Assembly (NCBI RefSeq): GCF_020037125.1
Contig: NZ_JAIQDG010000008.1
Span: 62,001 to 126,000 of the forward strand
Direction of reading: 5' to 3'
Length of the DNA stretch: 64,000 nt
DNA from: Myxococcus sp. RHSTA-1-4
GTDB taxonomy: Bacteria > Myxococcota > Myxococcia > Myxococcales > Myxococcaceae
This document shows, one piece after another, positions 1-8,365 of this stretch; the stretch's first letter is position 1; each line of letters opens with the position of its first letter. The position numbers and the translations under genes are program-made. A model generated the notes under the pieces. That model was not told the origin of the DNA and did not search any database. It saw only the letters and a list, made by a program, of their open reading frames with translations.

Positions 1-1
1 C

Positions 2-2053
2 CAGGCCGCCCCGGATGCCAACGAGCGGCAGCGGCTGGTGGTGGCGCTCGGCAATACCCGCCGCGCCGAGGCCCTGGACGTGCTGGCCCGCCGGTGCCTG
101 GAGGACGAGTCCCCCGCCGTGCGCGGCACCTGCGTCACCGCCGCCATGAATGTCGCCGGCGCGGACGTGAAGAAGCGCGACGCGGCGCTCGCGGTGCGCT
201 TCCTGCGGCAGGCGGTGAAGAGCCAGGACGTGGCGGTGCGGCAGGCCGCCGTGCGCGAGCTGGAGTACGGCACCGAGGCCGGCCAGTCCGAGGCGCTGGT
301 GGGCCTCTTCGCGGACCGCGACGTCACGGTGCGCGCGGAGGCGGTGGCCCGCTACGCGAAGCGCGTCATCGAGCACGGCGCCAGCGTGGAGCCCCTGGAG
401 GAGGTGCTGCGCGGCGGCGCCCGCGAGCTGATGCTGCCGGCCGCCGAGGGCGTGGCGCACCAGGGACGCGCCAGCGCGCTGCGGCCCCTGCTGCTGTACG
501 CCCGCGCGGGCGAGGACGGCCAGCGCGAGCGCGCCCTGCTCGCCCTGGGCACGCTGGGCGACGCGCGCGCCCTCTCCGAGCTGGAGACGGTGGCCGCGGG
601 CGGCACGCCGGAGGCCCCGACGGAGCCCTCCATGATGGCCGCCGCCATCGAGGGCCTCGGGCGCCTCGCCTCGAAGCTGCCGGACGGTGAGGACCGCCGC
701 CGCGTCGAGGAGAAGGTGGAGGCCGCCGCGGTGGAGGGCACCAGCCTGGACCTGCAAGCGGCCGGCATCCGGGGCCTGCGCGCCATCGGCGGCGAGCGCG
801 CCCGGGTGAAGCTGGAGGCGCTGCTGGGTGACTCGGGCACGCACCTGTACGTGCGCACGGCCGCGGTGCAGGAGCTGGCGAAGCTGAAGGACCCGGAGTC
901 GGAGACCGCCCTCGCGCTCACCCTGGACGCCCCCGAGCAGGACCTGCGCCGCGAGGCCCGCAAGGCGCTGGACGTGCTCTTCCCCAGGGAGCGCACGCGG
1001 GTGGAGTTCCACGCCGTGGCCAGCCGCTTCCCGGACATCTCCGAGCCGGCCGCCGCCTACCTGTCCGACGAGGGAGACCCGGCGCTGCTGGTGCCCCGGC
1101 TGGCCACGCTGTCCAACGTGGGCCTGCGGCTGCGGCTGCGGCGGGGACTCGCCCGGCGCGGCGCCCTGCCCGTCCCCGAGGCCGTGGCGCTGCTGGGCCA
1201 CGACAAGCCGGAGGCCCGCGAGGAGGCCGCGCTGCTGGTGGGCACCTGGACGGGTGAGGCCCGCGAGCCGGGCGCGGTGGACGTGGCCGCGCTGTCCCGC
1301 GCGCTGGTGACGGCCGAGCGCCGCACCGCCACCGAGTGGGCCGCCGCGCCCGCCCCGAAGCGCGCCCCGCTGTCCGCCGCCTGGGAGCGCCTGCTGTGGG
1401 CCGGCTCCCGGCTGGGCGCCGCCGCCCTGTCGGACTCCGCGCGCACCCTCCTCCAGGGTGGCGAGGCCGGAGCCCCCGCCCGCGTGCGCCAGGAGGCCGC
1501 GCGTGTGCTGGGCCGGCTGGGCACCGTGGAGGGCACGCTGCAACCGAAGGGTGCCGCTCCGGCCGGGCCCGTGCTGTCCCATGACAAGGAGCGCGCCGCG
1601 GCGGCCGAGACGCTGCGCGCGGCGCTGGGCGACCCGGACGCGCGGGTGCGCGCGGCGGTGGCGGACGCGCTGGCGAAGCTCGCCCCCGAGCGCGCCGCGG
1701 CCTGGGCGCTGGAGGTAAAGCCCTTCGACCCGGTGGCCCTGGGCCCCACGGGTGACAGGCCGGCGCCGGACGCGCTCACCACGTCCGAGGGCCGCCGCCT
1801 CGCGGTGCCCGCGCTGCTGGGCACCCGCGCCGAGGAGCCGCTGCTGGCCCTGGCCCGGAGCGCGAAGGCCGACGTGAAGCCGGACGCCTATGCCGCGCTG
1901 GGCCGGCTGGGCACGGACACGGCGGCGAAGCTGCTGCACGACGCCGCCTTCGACAACTCGCAACCCGTGGAGCTGCGCAAGGCCGCCTGGCGCGCCCACA
2001 AACGTGCACGCCGCGCCGCCGAGCGCGCCCGGAAGGAAGGAACCCCGTCGTGA
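2..2053 (+). CDS. HEAT-repeat protein, 5' end outside the window
   Basis: The open frame already runs through the first bases of the window (reading from base 2), so the start lies upstream and only the last 683 codons are seen. The protein is a chain of about 30-residue alpha-helical HEAT/PBS-type repeats, with recurring patterns such as DVAVRQAAVRELE, DRDVTVRAEAVARYA and DPDARVRAAVADALAKL. It ends in a basic tail rich in Arg and Lys. No signal peptide or enzyme motif is visible in this part. HEAT arrays are protein-binding scaffolds, so the likely role is assembly or regulation of a partner. Its TGA stop overlaps the GTG start of the SWIM gene (GTGA), which shows translational coupling and suggests the two products work together. 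Confidence 0.85.
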   Translation, partial: QAAPDANERQRLVVALGNTRRAEALDVLARRCLEDESPAVRGTCVTAAMNVAGADVKKRDAALAVRFLRQAVKSQDVAVRQAAVRELEYGTEAGQSEALVGLFADRDVTVRAEAVARYAKRVIEHGASVEPLEEVLRGGARELMLPAAEGVAHQGRASALRPLLLYARAGEDGQRERALLALGTLGDARALSELETVAAGGTPEAPTEPSMMAAAIEGLGRLASKLPDGEDRRRVEEKVEAAAVEGTSLDLQAAGIRGLRAIGGERARVKLEALLGDSGTHLYVRTAAVQELAKLKDPESETALALTLDAPEQDLRREARKALDVLFPRERTRVEFHAVASRFPDISEPAAAYLSDEGDPALLVPRLATLSNVGLRLRLRRGLARRGALPVPEAVALLGHDKPEAREEAALLVGTWTGEAREPGAVDVAALSRALVTAERRTATEWAAAPAPKRAPLSAAWERLLWAGSRLGAAALSDSARTLLQGGEAGAPARVRQEAARVLGRLGTVEGTLQPKGAAPAGPVLSHDKERAAAAETLRAALGDPDARVRAAVADALAKLAPERAAAWALEVKPFDPVALGPTGDRPAPDALTTSEGRRLAVPALLGTRAEEPLLALARSAKADVKPDAYAALGRLGTDTAAKLLHDAAFDNSQPVELRKAAWRAHKRARRAAERARKEGTPS

Positions 2054-3900
2054 CGACCGCCACCCGTCACCCCGTCGAGCTGCGCTACGCCACCGCGAGC
2101 GACGTGGAGGCCGCGCCGGACGCCTCGCGTGTGCTGCTGGCCCTGGAGGGCTCTCGCGGCACCGTGGGCGTGCGCGGCCGAGTGCGCGACGCCGCCCTCT
2201 TCCGCGACGTGCTCGCCGCCACCTTCGGCATCCTCGCGTCCGACTTGCGCTACCGGGGCAAGGACCGCACCGCGTACCTCGCGTATCTGATGAAGCAGGG
2301 GAAGCGGGCCAGCGCGCAAATCTGGGAGGCGCAGAAGGCCTTCCTCGACAACGCGCTGGAGGGTGAGGAGAAGAAGGACGCGGTGCTGGACCCCGTCCTC
2401 ACCGTGGACCCGGACAGCGTGTCCCTGGAGGTCTTCTCCCGCGACGAGAGCGCCTACGCGCGCCTGTCCCTCGACAACGCCCTCTTCGAGGGCCGCGAGG
2501 CCGCGCACGGCTCCACCTTCCTGGACGTGCCCCCGGAGCTGCCCGCCCGCGTGGACCGGCTGCGCACCTACATGCCCGTGTCGCTGGAGGCCCACGTGGC
2601 CCTGCCCGCGCGCCCCTCGCAGCCTGGCCGCGAGCCTCGCAACGTGGAGGTGCCGCACGCGTGGCTGCGCGGCTTCCTCCAGGTGCAGTCCGCCGCCACG
2701 TTGCCGGCGAGCACGTGCCGGCTGGCGCCCATCGACCTCTACAACCTCCTCTTCGCGCTGCGCACGCGCAAGGCGAAGAAGGCCCCGCGCGCCCTGCGCT
2801 TCGAGCTGGTCCCCGGCGCCCCGCCCCGGCTGGTGCTGGAGCCGTGGGAGCTGGTGCTGGAGTGCCACGGCGGCACGTACACGGGCAGCGCGCCCGCGGT
2901 GGTGCGCACCTTCGGCCGCCAGCGGCTCGCCGCGCTCGCGCGCCTGCTGCCCCACGCGCACTCGGTGCGGGTGCAGCTCCTGGGCCCGGGTCTGCCGGTG
3001 TTCTGGGTCATCGACATGGGCGCGGCCACGCTGACGCTGGGCCTCACCGGGTGGACGGAGAGCGGCTGGTCCTCGGCCGCCGCCTTCGACGCCCTCATGC
3101 CCCGCGCCGTGCCGGATGGGCTGGCGGAGAAGCTGCGCGGCCGGCTGCTCGCGGAGGGGCCCCTCTCCTTCGACACGCTCGTCGCCGGAGCCGGAGCGCC
3201 GAAGGAGTCCGTGCGCGCCGCGCTCCAGCTGGAGTGCCTGCGCGGGCGCGTCCTCTTCGACCTCGCCCGGGGGGAGTACCGCCCCCGCGAGCTGATGGCG
3301 GCGCCGGTGGACGAGGCCGTCATCCGCTACGGCAGCGAGCGCGAGGCGCGGGCCCACCGCCTGCTGGGCGACGGCGGCCCGGGCGCGGGCGAGGTGAAGC
3401 TGACGAAGGTGCACGAAGTCGTGGGCGAGGGCACCCGCATCCACGGCGAGGTGGTGGACCGGGAGGCGGTGCGCAGCTTCTTCCCCAGCTTCATGCTGGA
3501 CGTGGAGGGCCGGCTGAAGGACGCCTCCTGCGGCTGCCCGCACCACCGCCGCTCCGGGCTGCGCGAGGGCCCCTGCGAGCACCTGCTGGCGCTGCGCCTG
3601 GCGTACGGGCGCCGCCGCGCGGAGGAAGAGGCGCTGCGCAAGACGCCCGAGGGCCGCAAGCTCATCCGGGCGGAGACGCGCTCCTACGTGCGCCGCGACG
3701 CGGAGAGCGGCCTGGAGACGGTGTACCGGGTGTCCCTGGACGGGCAGGTGGTGGCGGTGGAATGGGGTCCGCGCACCGGCGAGTCCCGCCACCAGCGGCT
3801 CTGGTTCGACACGGATACGGAGGCGCGCACGGCCTACTTCGCGCGCCTGGAGAAGCTGGCGGCCGACGGCTACATCGACGCGGCCTCGGCCTTGGTGTAA
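2050..3900 (+). CDS. SWIM zinc-finger domain protein
   Basis: A 616-residue protein starting at a GTG that overlaps the stop of the HEAT gene. Near the C-terminus it has a CxC...CxH zinc-binding pattern (Cys494, Cys496, Cys509, His511), the signature of the SWIM zinc finger, a module that binds nucleic acid or protein. The first 480 residues do not match a family I can name; they are soluble, with no membrane segments. Bacterial SWIM proteins are often encoded beside HEAT-repeat, MoxR-type ATPase and von Willebrand A genes. Here only the HEAT partner is visible, because the window cuts the locus upstream. The exact function is unknown. A strong hairpin follows 17 bases after the stop and separates it from the retron. 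Confidence 0.8.
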   Translation: MTTATRHPVELRYATASDVEAAPDASRVLLALEGSRGTVGVRGRVRDAALFRDVLAATFGILASDLRYRGKDRTAYLAYLMKQGKRASAQIWEAQKAFLDNALEGEEKKDAVLDPVLTVDPDSVSLEVFSRDESAYARLSLDNALFEGREAAHGSTFLDVPPELPARVDRLRTYMPVSLEAHVALPARPSQPGREPRNVEVPHAWLRGFLQVQSAATLPASTCRLAPIDLYNLLFALRTRKAKKAPRALRFELVPGAPPRLVLEPWELVLECHGGTYTGSAPAVVRTFGRQRLAALARLLPHAHSVRVQLLGPGLPVFWVIDMGAATLTLGLTGWTESGWSSAAAFDALMPRAVPDGLAEKLRGRLLAEGPLSFDTLVAGAGAPKESVRAALQLECLRGRVLFDLARGEYRPRELMAAPVDEAVIRYGSEREARAHRLLGDGGPGAGEVKLTKVHEVVGEGTRIHGEVVDREAVRSFFPSFMLDVEGRLKDASCGCPHHRRSGLREGPCEHLLALRLAYGRRRAEEEALRKTPEGRKLIRAETRSYVRRDAESGLETVYRVSLDGQVVAVEWGPRTGESRHQRLWFDTDTEARTAYFARLEKLAADGYIDAASALV

Positions 3901-3916
3901 ACCTCTCACTCACGGC

Positions 3917-3938
3917 CCGGCCGCCTCGGCGCGGCCGG
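3917..3938 (+). terminator. Hairpin after the SWIM gene
   Basis: Perfect 8-bp stem CCGGCCGC/GCGGCCGG with a 6-base loop, 17 bases after the SWIM stop. There is no U-tract, as is usual in high-GC myxobacteria. It probably ends the HEAT-SWIM transcript, so the retron RNA would need its own promoter between about 3939 and 3990. Confidence 0.55.
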
Positions 3939-3978
3939 CAGGACAGGAGCGACGGAACGACGACGGAATGCGCTTCAC

Positions 3979-4012
3979 GCGCGAGCAGCCGAGAGAGGTC
4001 TGGAGTGCATCA
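3979..4012 (+). repeat. Retron inverted repeat a1
   Basis: 34-nt segment that pairs with 4226-4259. The outer 15 bases (GCGCGAGCAGCCGAG) match the complement of the other arm at 14 of 15 positions. The inner part pairs with a few mismatches, several of which are G-U wobbles in RNA. It ends directly before G4013, the predicted branch guanosine. Known retrons have a1 at this place, and folding a1 onto a2 positions the primer. Confidence 0.85.
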
Positions 4013-4225
4013 GCCTGAGCGCCTCGAGCGCGGGAGCGGTGTTGCGCCGCTCCGGTTGGAATGCAGGACACTCTCCGCAAGGTAGCCTGTTCTTGGCTCT
4101 CTCCCTCCTAGGCACTGCGCCCGGGGTGGGTAGCTGAGCCAACGACGCGAACGCCGTTTACCCACCCCGGGCGCAGTGCCTAGGAGGGGAGAGCCGGTGA
4201 GGCTACCGTGCCCCAGGTGAGATGG
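3994..4225 (+). ncRNA. Retron msr-msd RNA (msDNA template-primer, Mx162-like)
   Basis: Non-coding stretch between a1 and a2, upstream of the reverse transcriptase. The predicted branch G is 4013, in the context TCAGCC directly after a1. If the msDNA ends at 4225, next to a2, a 162-nt DNA reaches 4064. A 77-nt RNA from about 3994 would then put the branch G at residue 20 and overlap the DNA by some 7-8 nt, which agrees with what I recall of Myxococcus msDNA-Mx162. The msr part has its own hairpin (GGAGCGG/CCGCTCC near 4032-4053). The msd part is dominated by one long hairpin. The RNA and DNA ends are inferred from geometry, not read directly. Confidence 0.85.
4095..4195 (+). repeat. Long msd hairpin of the retron
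   Basis: Left arm 4095-4132 and right arm 4159-4195 are complementary over 37 bp with one bulged base, around a 26-nt loop (4133-4158). An outer short stem GGTAGCCT (4081-4088)/AGGCTACC (4200-4207) extends the structure. This forms the double-stranded stem of the msDNA after reverse transcription. Confidence 0.85.
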
Positions 4226-4259
4226 TGGTGCCTTCCCGGCCTCCCTCGACTGCTCGCGC
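4226..4259 (+). repeat. Retron inverted repeat a2
   Basis: Partner of a1 (3979-4012) at the 3' end of msd, 42 bases before the reverse transcriptase start. Its outer end CTCGACTGCTCGCGC is the complement of the a1 outer end with one mismatch. Confidence 0.85.
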
Positions 4260-4301
4260 CACGCCCCGTCCCATGCCGCCGCCCCCGCCTCAGGTACTGA
4301 C

Positions 4302-5759
4302 ATGACCGCCAGGCTGGAGTCGTTCGTCCCCGCAGCTTCGCCGCAGGCCGTCTCCACTCCCGCGCCCTCGGCCCCCGCCGCCAACGCCGTCTCCCAGCGC
4401 GAGGTGCGCCGCGCCGCCCACGAGGCGCTGCTCACCCGCTGGAAGGCCATTGCCGACGCCGGTGGCGCCGACTCCTGGGTGCAGGGGCAGCTCGTCTCCC
4501 GAGGCCTCGCGGTGGCGGACCTCGACTTCTCCCGCGCGTCGGAGAAGGAGAAGACGGCCTGGAAGGAGAAGAAGAAGGCCGAGGCCACCGAGCGCCGCGC
4601 GCTGGAGCGCCAGTCCCACGAGGCGTGGAAGGCCACGCACGTCTCGCACCTGGGCGCGGGCGTGCACTGGGAAGAGGACGCGGGCGCCGACAAGTTCGAC
4701 GTCGCGGCCCGCGAGGAGCGCGCGAAGGCGAACGGCCTGCCCGAGCTGGGCTCGACGGAGGCGCTGGCGAAGGCGCTGGGGCTGAGCGTGTCCAAGCTGC
4801 GCTGGTTCGCGTTCCACCGCGAGGTGGACACGGGCACGCACTACGTGAGCTGGAAGATTCCGAAGCGGGACGGCGGCTCGCGCACGATTACGTCCCCCAA
4901 GCCGGAGCTGAAGGAAGCGCAGCGCTGGGTGCTGGCGAACGTGGTGGAGAGGCTGCCGGTGCACGGGGCGGCGCACGGCTTCGTGGCGGGGCGCTCCATC
5001 CTCACCAACGCGCTGGCACACCAGGGCGCGGACGTGGTGGTGAAGGTGGACCTGAAGGACTTCTTCCCCTCCGTGACGTGGCGGCGGGTGAAGGGCCTGT
5101 TGCGCAAGGGTGGACTTCCGGAGAGCGCGTCCACGCTGCTGGCGCTGATGGCCACCGAGGCGCCTCGCGAGGCGGTGCAGTTCCGCGGCAAGCTGCTGTA
5201 CGTGGCGAAGGGCCCGCGCGCGCTGCCGCAGGGGGCGCCGACGTCGCCGGGAATCACGAATGCGCTGTGCCTGCGGCTGGACAAGCGGCTCTCCGCGCTG
5301 TCGAAGCGGCTGGGCTTCACGTACACGCGCTACGCGGACGACCTGACCTTCTCGTGGACGAAGGCGAAGCAGCCGAAGGCGAAGCGCTCGCAGCGTCCGC
5401 CGGTGGCCGTGTTGCTGTCGCGGGTGCAGGGCGTGGTGGAGGCCGAGGGCTTCCGCCTGCACCCGGACAAGACGCGGGTGGCGCGCAAGGGCACGCGCCA
5501 GCGGGTGACGGGGCTGGTGGTGAATGAAGTGGCCGACGGCAAGCCCGCGGCGCGAGTGCCGCGCGACGTGGTGCGCCGGCTGCGCGCCGCCATCCACAAC
5601 CGGGAGCAGGGCAAGCCGGGCCGCGAGGGCGAGTCGCTGGACCAGCTCAAGGGCATGGCCGCCTTCATCCACATGACGGACCCGGCGAAGGGCCGCGCCT
5701 TCATGGAGCGGCTGTCGAAGCTGGAAGCGAAGGAGCAGCAGCAGCCCCCGGCGGCGTGA
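4302..5759 (+). CDS. ret: Retron reverse transcriptase (Mx162 type)
   Basis: A 485-residue reverse transcriptase that makes branched msDNA from the msr-msd RNA just upstream. Polymerase motifs are clear: motif A KVDLKDFFPS, motif B LPQGAPTSPGITN, and the catalytic YADD at 344-347. Retron hallmarks are also present: NALAH (the NAxxH motif, 236-240) and VTG (402-404). Residues 1 to about 150 form an Ala/Lys/Glu-rich extension not found in short enterobacterial retron enzymes; the 485-residue length equals that known for Mx162. The ATG lies 42 bases after a2, as expected for one msr-msd-ret transcript. No separate effector gene follows: the next gene converges from the other strand with a 3-base gap, so any toxin or effector role would have to sit in the N-terminal extension or elsewhere. 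Confidence 0.95.
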   Translation: MTARLESFVPAASPQAVSTPAPSAPAANAVSQREVRRAAHEALLTRWKAIADAGGADSWVQGQLVSRGLAVADLDFSRASEKEKTAWKEKKKAEATERRALERQSHEAWKATHVSHLGAGVHWEEDAGADKFDVAAREERAKANGLPELGSTEALAKALGLSVSKLRWFAFHREVDTGTHYVSWKIPKRDGGSRTITSPKPELKEAQRWVLANVVERLPVHGAAHGFVAGRSILTNALAHQGADVVVKVDLKDFFPSVTWRRVKGLLRKGGLPESASTLLALMATEAPREAVQFRGKLLYVAKGPRALPQGAPTSPGITNALCLRLDKRLSALSKRLGFTYTRYADDLTFSWTKAKQPKAKRSQRPPVAVLLSRVQGVVEAEGFRLHPDKTRVARKGTRQRVTGLVVNEVADGKPAARVPRDVVRRLRAAIHNREQGKPGREGESLDQLKGMAAFIHMTDPAKGRAFMERLSKLEAKEQQQPPAA

Positions 5760-5762
5760 CGC

Positions 5763-6653
5763 TCAGGGCGTTGCCGGAGCCTCCGTCTCCTGCTTCAGCA
5801 GCGCCTCGTCCAGGAAGGCCCGAAGCCTGCGCGGGTACTCCTCGGGCTCCGTGGCGACGAAGTTCCCGTGTCCCGCGCCTTGGATTCGCCACGTCCGCGC
5901 GTACTCGCGCACCTTGGCGAACAGCTCATCCGCGAGCGGCTGCCCGGACTCCTCCGTCCCCATGACGATGAACAGCGGCCGGGGACGGATGCGCTCCACC
6001 GCGTCGATGGTCCTCACCTCGTCAATGGCAATCCCGCGCCGCCAGAACGGCACCAGCGCCCCGGACTGCGACACGAAGCCGAAGCGCCGGAAGTCGTACG
6101 CCGCCGCCAGCCACAGCGTGTTGAACGGCGACAGCAGCACCACCGCGCGCACGCCCGGGTCCTTCGCCGCCACCTCCGCCACCGCGGCCGAACCAATCGA
6201 GAAGCCGAGCGCCCCCACCCTCTCCGGGTCCACGTCCGGCTGCGCCCGCACGAACTCCAGCGCCGCCGCCACGTCCTTGCGCTCCTGGTCCCCCCACGTG
6301 GACGTCTGCCCCTCGCTCTCCCCGTGGGCGCGCAGGTCGAAAAGCAGCACGCCGTAGCCCGCGTCCTTCAGGATGCGCGCCTCCGGCAGCAGGTCCGCGC
6401 GAGTCTGCGACAGCCCGTGCGCCATCACCACCGCCGCCCGGTTCCGGGACGGCACGTACCAGCCTCGCAGCGCCAGCCCGTCCGGCGTGCGCAGCGTCAC
6501 GTCCCGGGCCTCCGCGAAGTCCGCCGGCTTCACCGCCCGCGGCTTCGGGTAGTGGAAGTACGCCTCCGAGTGCCGCAGCGCCCGGACGAACACGGCCGAG
6601 GCCCCCAGCAGCCCCAGCGCCAGCACCCCACCCAGGACCCACCGCCACTTCAT
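5763..6653 (-). CDS. Membrane-anchored alpha/beta hydrolase
   Basis: A 296-residue alpha/beta-hydrolase-fold protein. An N-terminal hydrophobic segment (residues 4-24) should anchor or export it. The oxyanion HG is at 79-80, the nucleophile elbow GFSIGS has Ser152, and a C-terminal GAGHGNFV supplies the likely catalytic His. It resembles the YqkD/BAAT-like serine aminopeptidase (Hydrolase_4) group; the substrate is unknown. I chose the ATG at 6653 because the longer frame has no hydrophobic start and the signal/anchor begins directly there. It is convergent with the retron enzyme. Confidence 0.85.
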   Translation of the reverse strand: MKWRWVLGGVLALGLLGASAVFVRALRHSEAYFHYPKPRAVKPADFAEARDVTLRTPDGLALRGWYVPSRNRAAVVMAHGLSQTRADLLPEARILKDAGYGVLLFDLRAHGESEGQTSTWGDQERKDVAAALEFVRAQPDVDPERVGALGFSIGSAAVAEVAAKDPGVRAVVLLSPFNTLWLAAAYDFRRFGFVSQSGALVPFWRRGIAIDEVRTIDAVERIRPRPLFIVMGTEESGQPLADELFAKVREYARTWRIQGAGHGNFVATEPEEYPRRLRAFLDEALLKQETEAPATP

Positions 6654-6788
6654 GTCCGCCTGCCCTCCATGACACGGCGCACGGCCGTCCGTCCGCTCCG
6701 GGCGCCATTGGTCAACGTCGTGCAACCCAGTTTACACTTCGCCCGAACTTTCACAGGGCCGGCAAAGGACCGGCATACCAGGGGTGCT

Positions 6789-8315
6789 GTGGGGAACTCC
6801 AAGACGGTTTACGACGCGGTGGTGGTGGGCTCGGGGGCATGCGGCGGTTGGGCCTGTAAGCAGCTCACGGAGGCGGGACTCCGGGTCCTCGTGCTCGAAG
6901 CCGGCCGAGGCCTCCGCGCGGACAAGGCGCTCTGGATAATGCACCGGCTGCGCCAGACGCTGCTCCGCTACCACACGGAGTCGGACACGCGGCGCAAGGA
7001 GCGCCAGCAAATCCAGTCCACCACCTTCGCGTGGCCCTTCCACCCACACGCCTTCGTGGACGACGTGGACAACCCCTACACCACGCCGGAGGGCCAGCCC
7101 TTCACCTGGATTCGCGCGAGGCAGGTGGGCGGACGCACCTCGGTGCGGGCGCATGGGCGCCAGTTCTACCGGCTGTCCGACTTCGACTTCAAAGCGGGCA
7201 GCCGCGACGGGCAGGGCCCGGACTGGCCGCTGACGCTGGCGGACCTCGCGCCGCACTACGAGACGGTGGAGCGGTGGATGGGCATCCGCGGCAACACGGA
7301 CGGGCTCCCCAACCTGCCCGACTCCATCTTCGCCGAGCCCATTCCCCTGACGCCCGCGGAGCTGCGGCTGAAGGAGCGCGTGGAGCGCCGCTGGCCCGAC
7401 CGCCGCGTCGTCGCCCGCCGCACCGCCAGCGCCCCCGTCACCATGCCCGCCGCGCTGAAGACGGGCCGCCTCACGCTGCGCACGCACGCGGTGGTGAACC
7501 AGATTCTCCACGACGCGAAGACGGGCCGCGTCACCGGCGTGAGCTACCTCGACGCGGAGTCGGGCAAGTCGTACGAGGCCCACGGCCGCATCGTCGTGCT
7601 CGCCGCGGGCACCATCGAGTCCGCCCGCCTGCTGCTCCACTCGCGCAGCAGCGCGTTCCCTGACGGGCTGGCGAACTCCTCGGGGCTGGTGGGCCGCAAC
7701 CTGATGGACCACACGTACCTGCTGGGCATCGAGGCGAAGATGAACCTGCCTCCCGAGCAGCAGCGCAAGGAGCACAGCTGGGCGTACATCCCCCAGTTCC
7801 GCAACGTCACCACGCGGGAGCAGGGCTTCGTGCGCGGCTATGGCGTGCAGGTCTTCACCTTCGACGACAACTGCCACTTCGTCCCCTTCGGGGAGATGGT
7901 GCCGCGCGCGGAGAACCGCGTGACGCTGAGCCCCACCGTGAAGGACCGCTGGGGCATCCCCGCCGCGCACATCGAGTGCAAGCACTCGGCGAACGAAGTG
8001 AAGATGGTCGAGGACTCGGTCGCCGCGTGCCAGGAGATGATGAAGGAAGCCGGCTTCACGGTGGAGAGGGTCAACGACACCATGTCCACGCCGGGCATGG
8101 CCATCCACGAAGTGGGCACCGCGCGCATGGGCACGGACCCGAAGACGTCCGTGCTCAACGCGCACAACCAGAGCTGGGACGTGCCCAACCTCTTCGTCAC
8201 GGACGGCTCCTGCTTCCCGTCGCAGGGCTCGCAGAACCCCACGCTGACGATGATGGCCATCACCGTGCGCGCCTGCGCGTACATGGTGCGGGAGCTCAAG
8301 GCCGGACGGCTGTAA
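6789..8315 (+). CDS. GMC-family FAD oxidoreductase
   Basis: 508-residue glucose-methanol-choline oxidoreductase. The FAD-binding GSGACGG (14-20) sits at the N-terminus within VYDAVVVGSG, followed by VLVLEAGRG; the family C-terminal motif GSQNPTLTMMAITVRA is intact. Such enzymes oxidise alcohol or sugar hydroxyl groups with FAD. No signal peptide is seen, so it is probably cytoplasmic. The start is the GTG at 6789, preceded by AGGGG; the open frame extends upstream but that part is antisense to the hydrolase and has no coding character. Donor substrate and electron acceptor cannot be told from sequence. Confidence 0.88.
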   Translation: MGNSKTVYDAVVVGSGACGGWACKQLTEAGLRVLVLEAGRGLRADKALWIMHRLRQTLLRYHTESDTRRKERQQIQSTTFAWPFHPHAFVDDVDNPYTTPEGQPFTWIRARQVGGRTSVRAHGRQFYRLSDFDFKAGSRDGQGPDWPLTLADLAPHYETVERWMGIRGNTDGLPNLPDSIFAEPIPLTPAELRLKERVERRWPDRRVVARRTASAPVTMPAALKTGRLTLRTHAVVNQILHDAKTGRVTGVSYLDAESGKSYEAHGRIVVLAAGTIESARLLLHSRSSAFPDGLANSSGLVGRNLMDHTYLLGIEAKMNLPPEQQRKEHSWAYIPQFRNVTTREQGFVRGYGVQVFTFDDNCHFVPFGEMVPRAENRVTLSPTVKDRWGIPAAHIECKHSANEVKMVEDSVAACQEMMKEAGFTVERVNDTMSTPGMAIHEVGTARMGTDPKTSVLNAHNQSWDVPNLFVTDGSCFPSQGSQNPTLTMMAITVRACAYMVRELKAGRL

Positions 8316-8334
8316 TCGCCTCGGCCATGGCACT

Positions 8335-8356
8335 GGCAGCGGACACCCCCGCTGCC
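8335..8356. terminator. Hairpin between convergent genes
   Basis: Perfect 8-bp stem GGCAGCGG/CCGCTGCC with loop ACACCC between the stop of the GMC oxidoreductase and the stop of lnt. It is usable in both directions and has no U-tract. Confidence 0.55.
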
Positions 8357-8365
8357 GGGCCGCGC

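Noticed and set aside
4001-4301. Small protein gene in front of the reverse transcriptase
   Set aside because: The region folds as retron msr-msd with matching repeats; open frames here have no ribosome site and would run through the hairpin.
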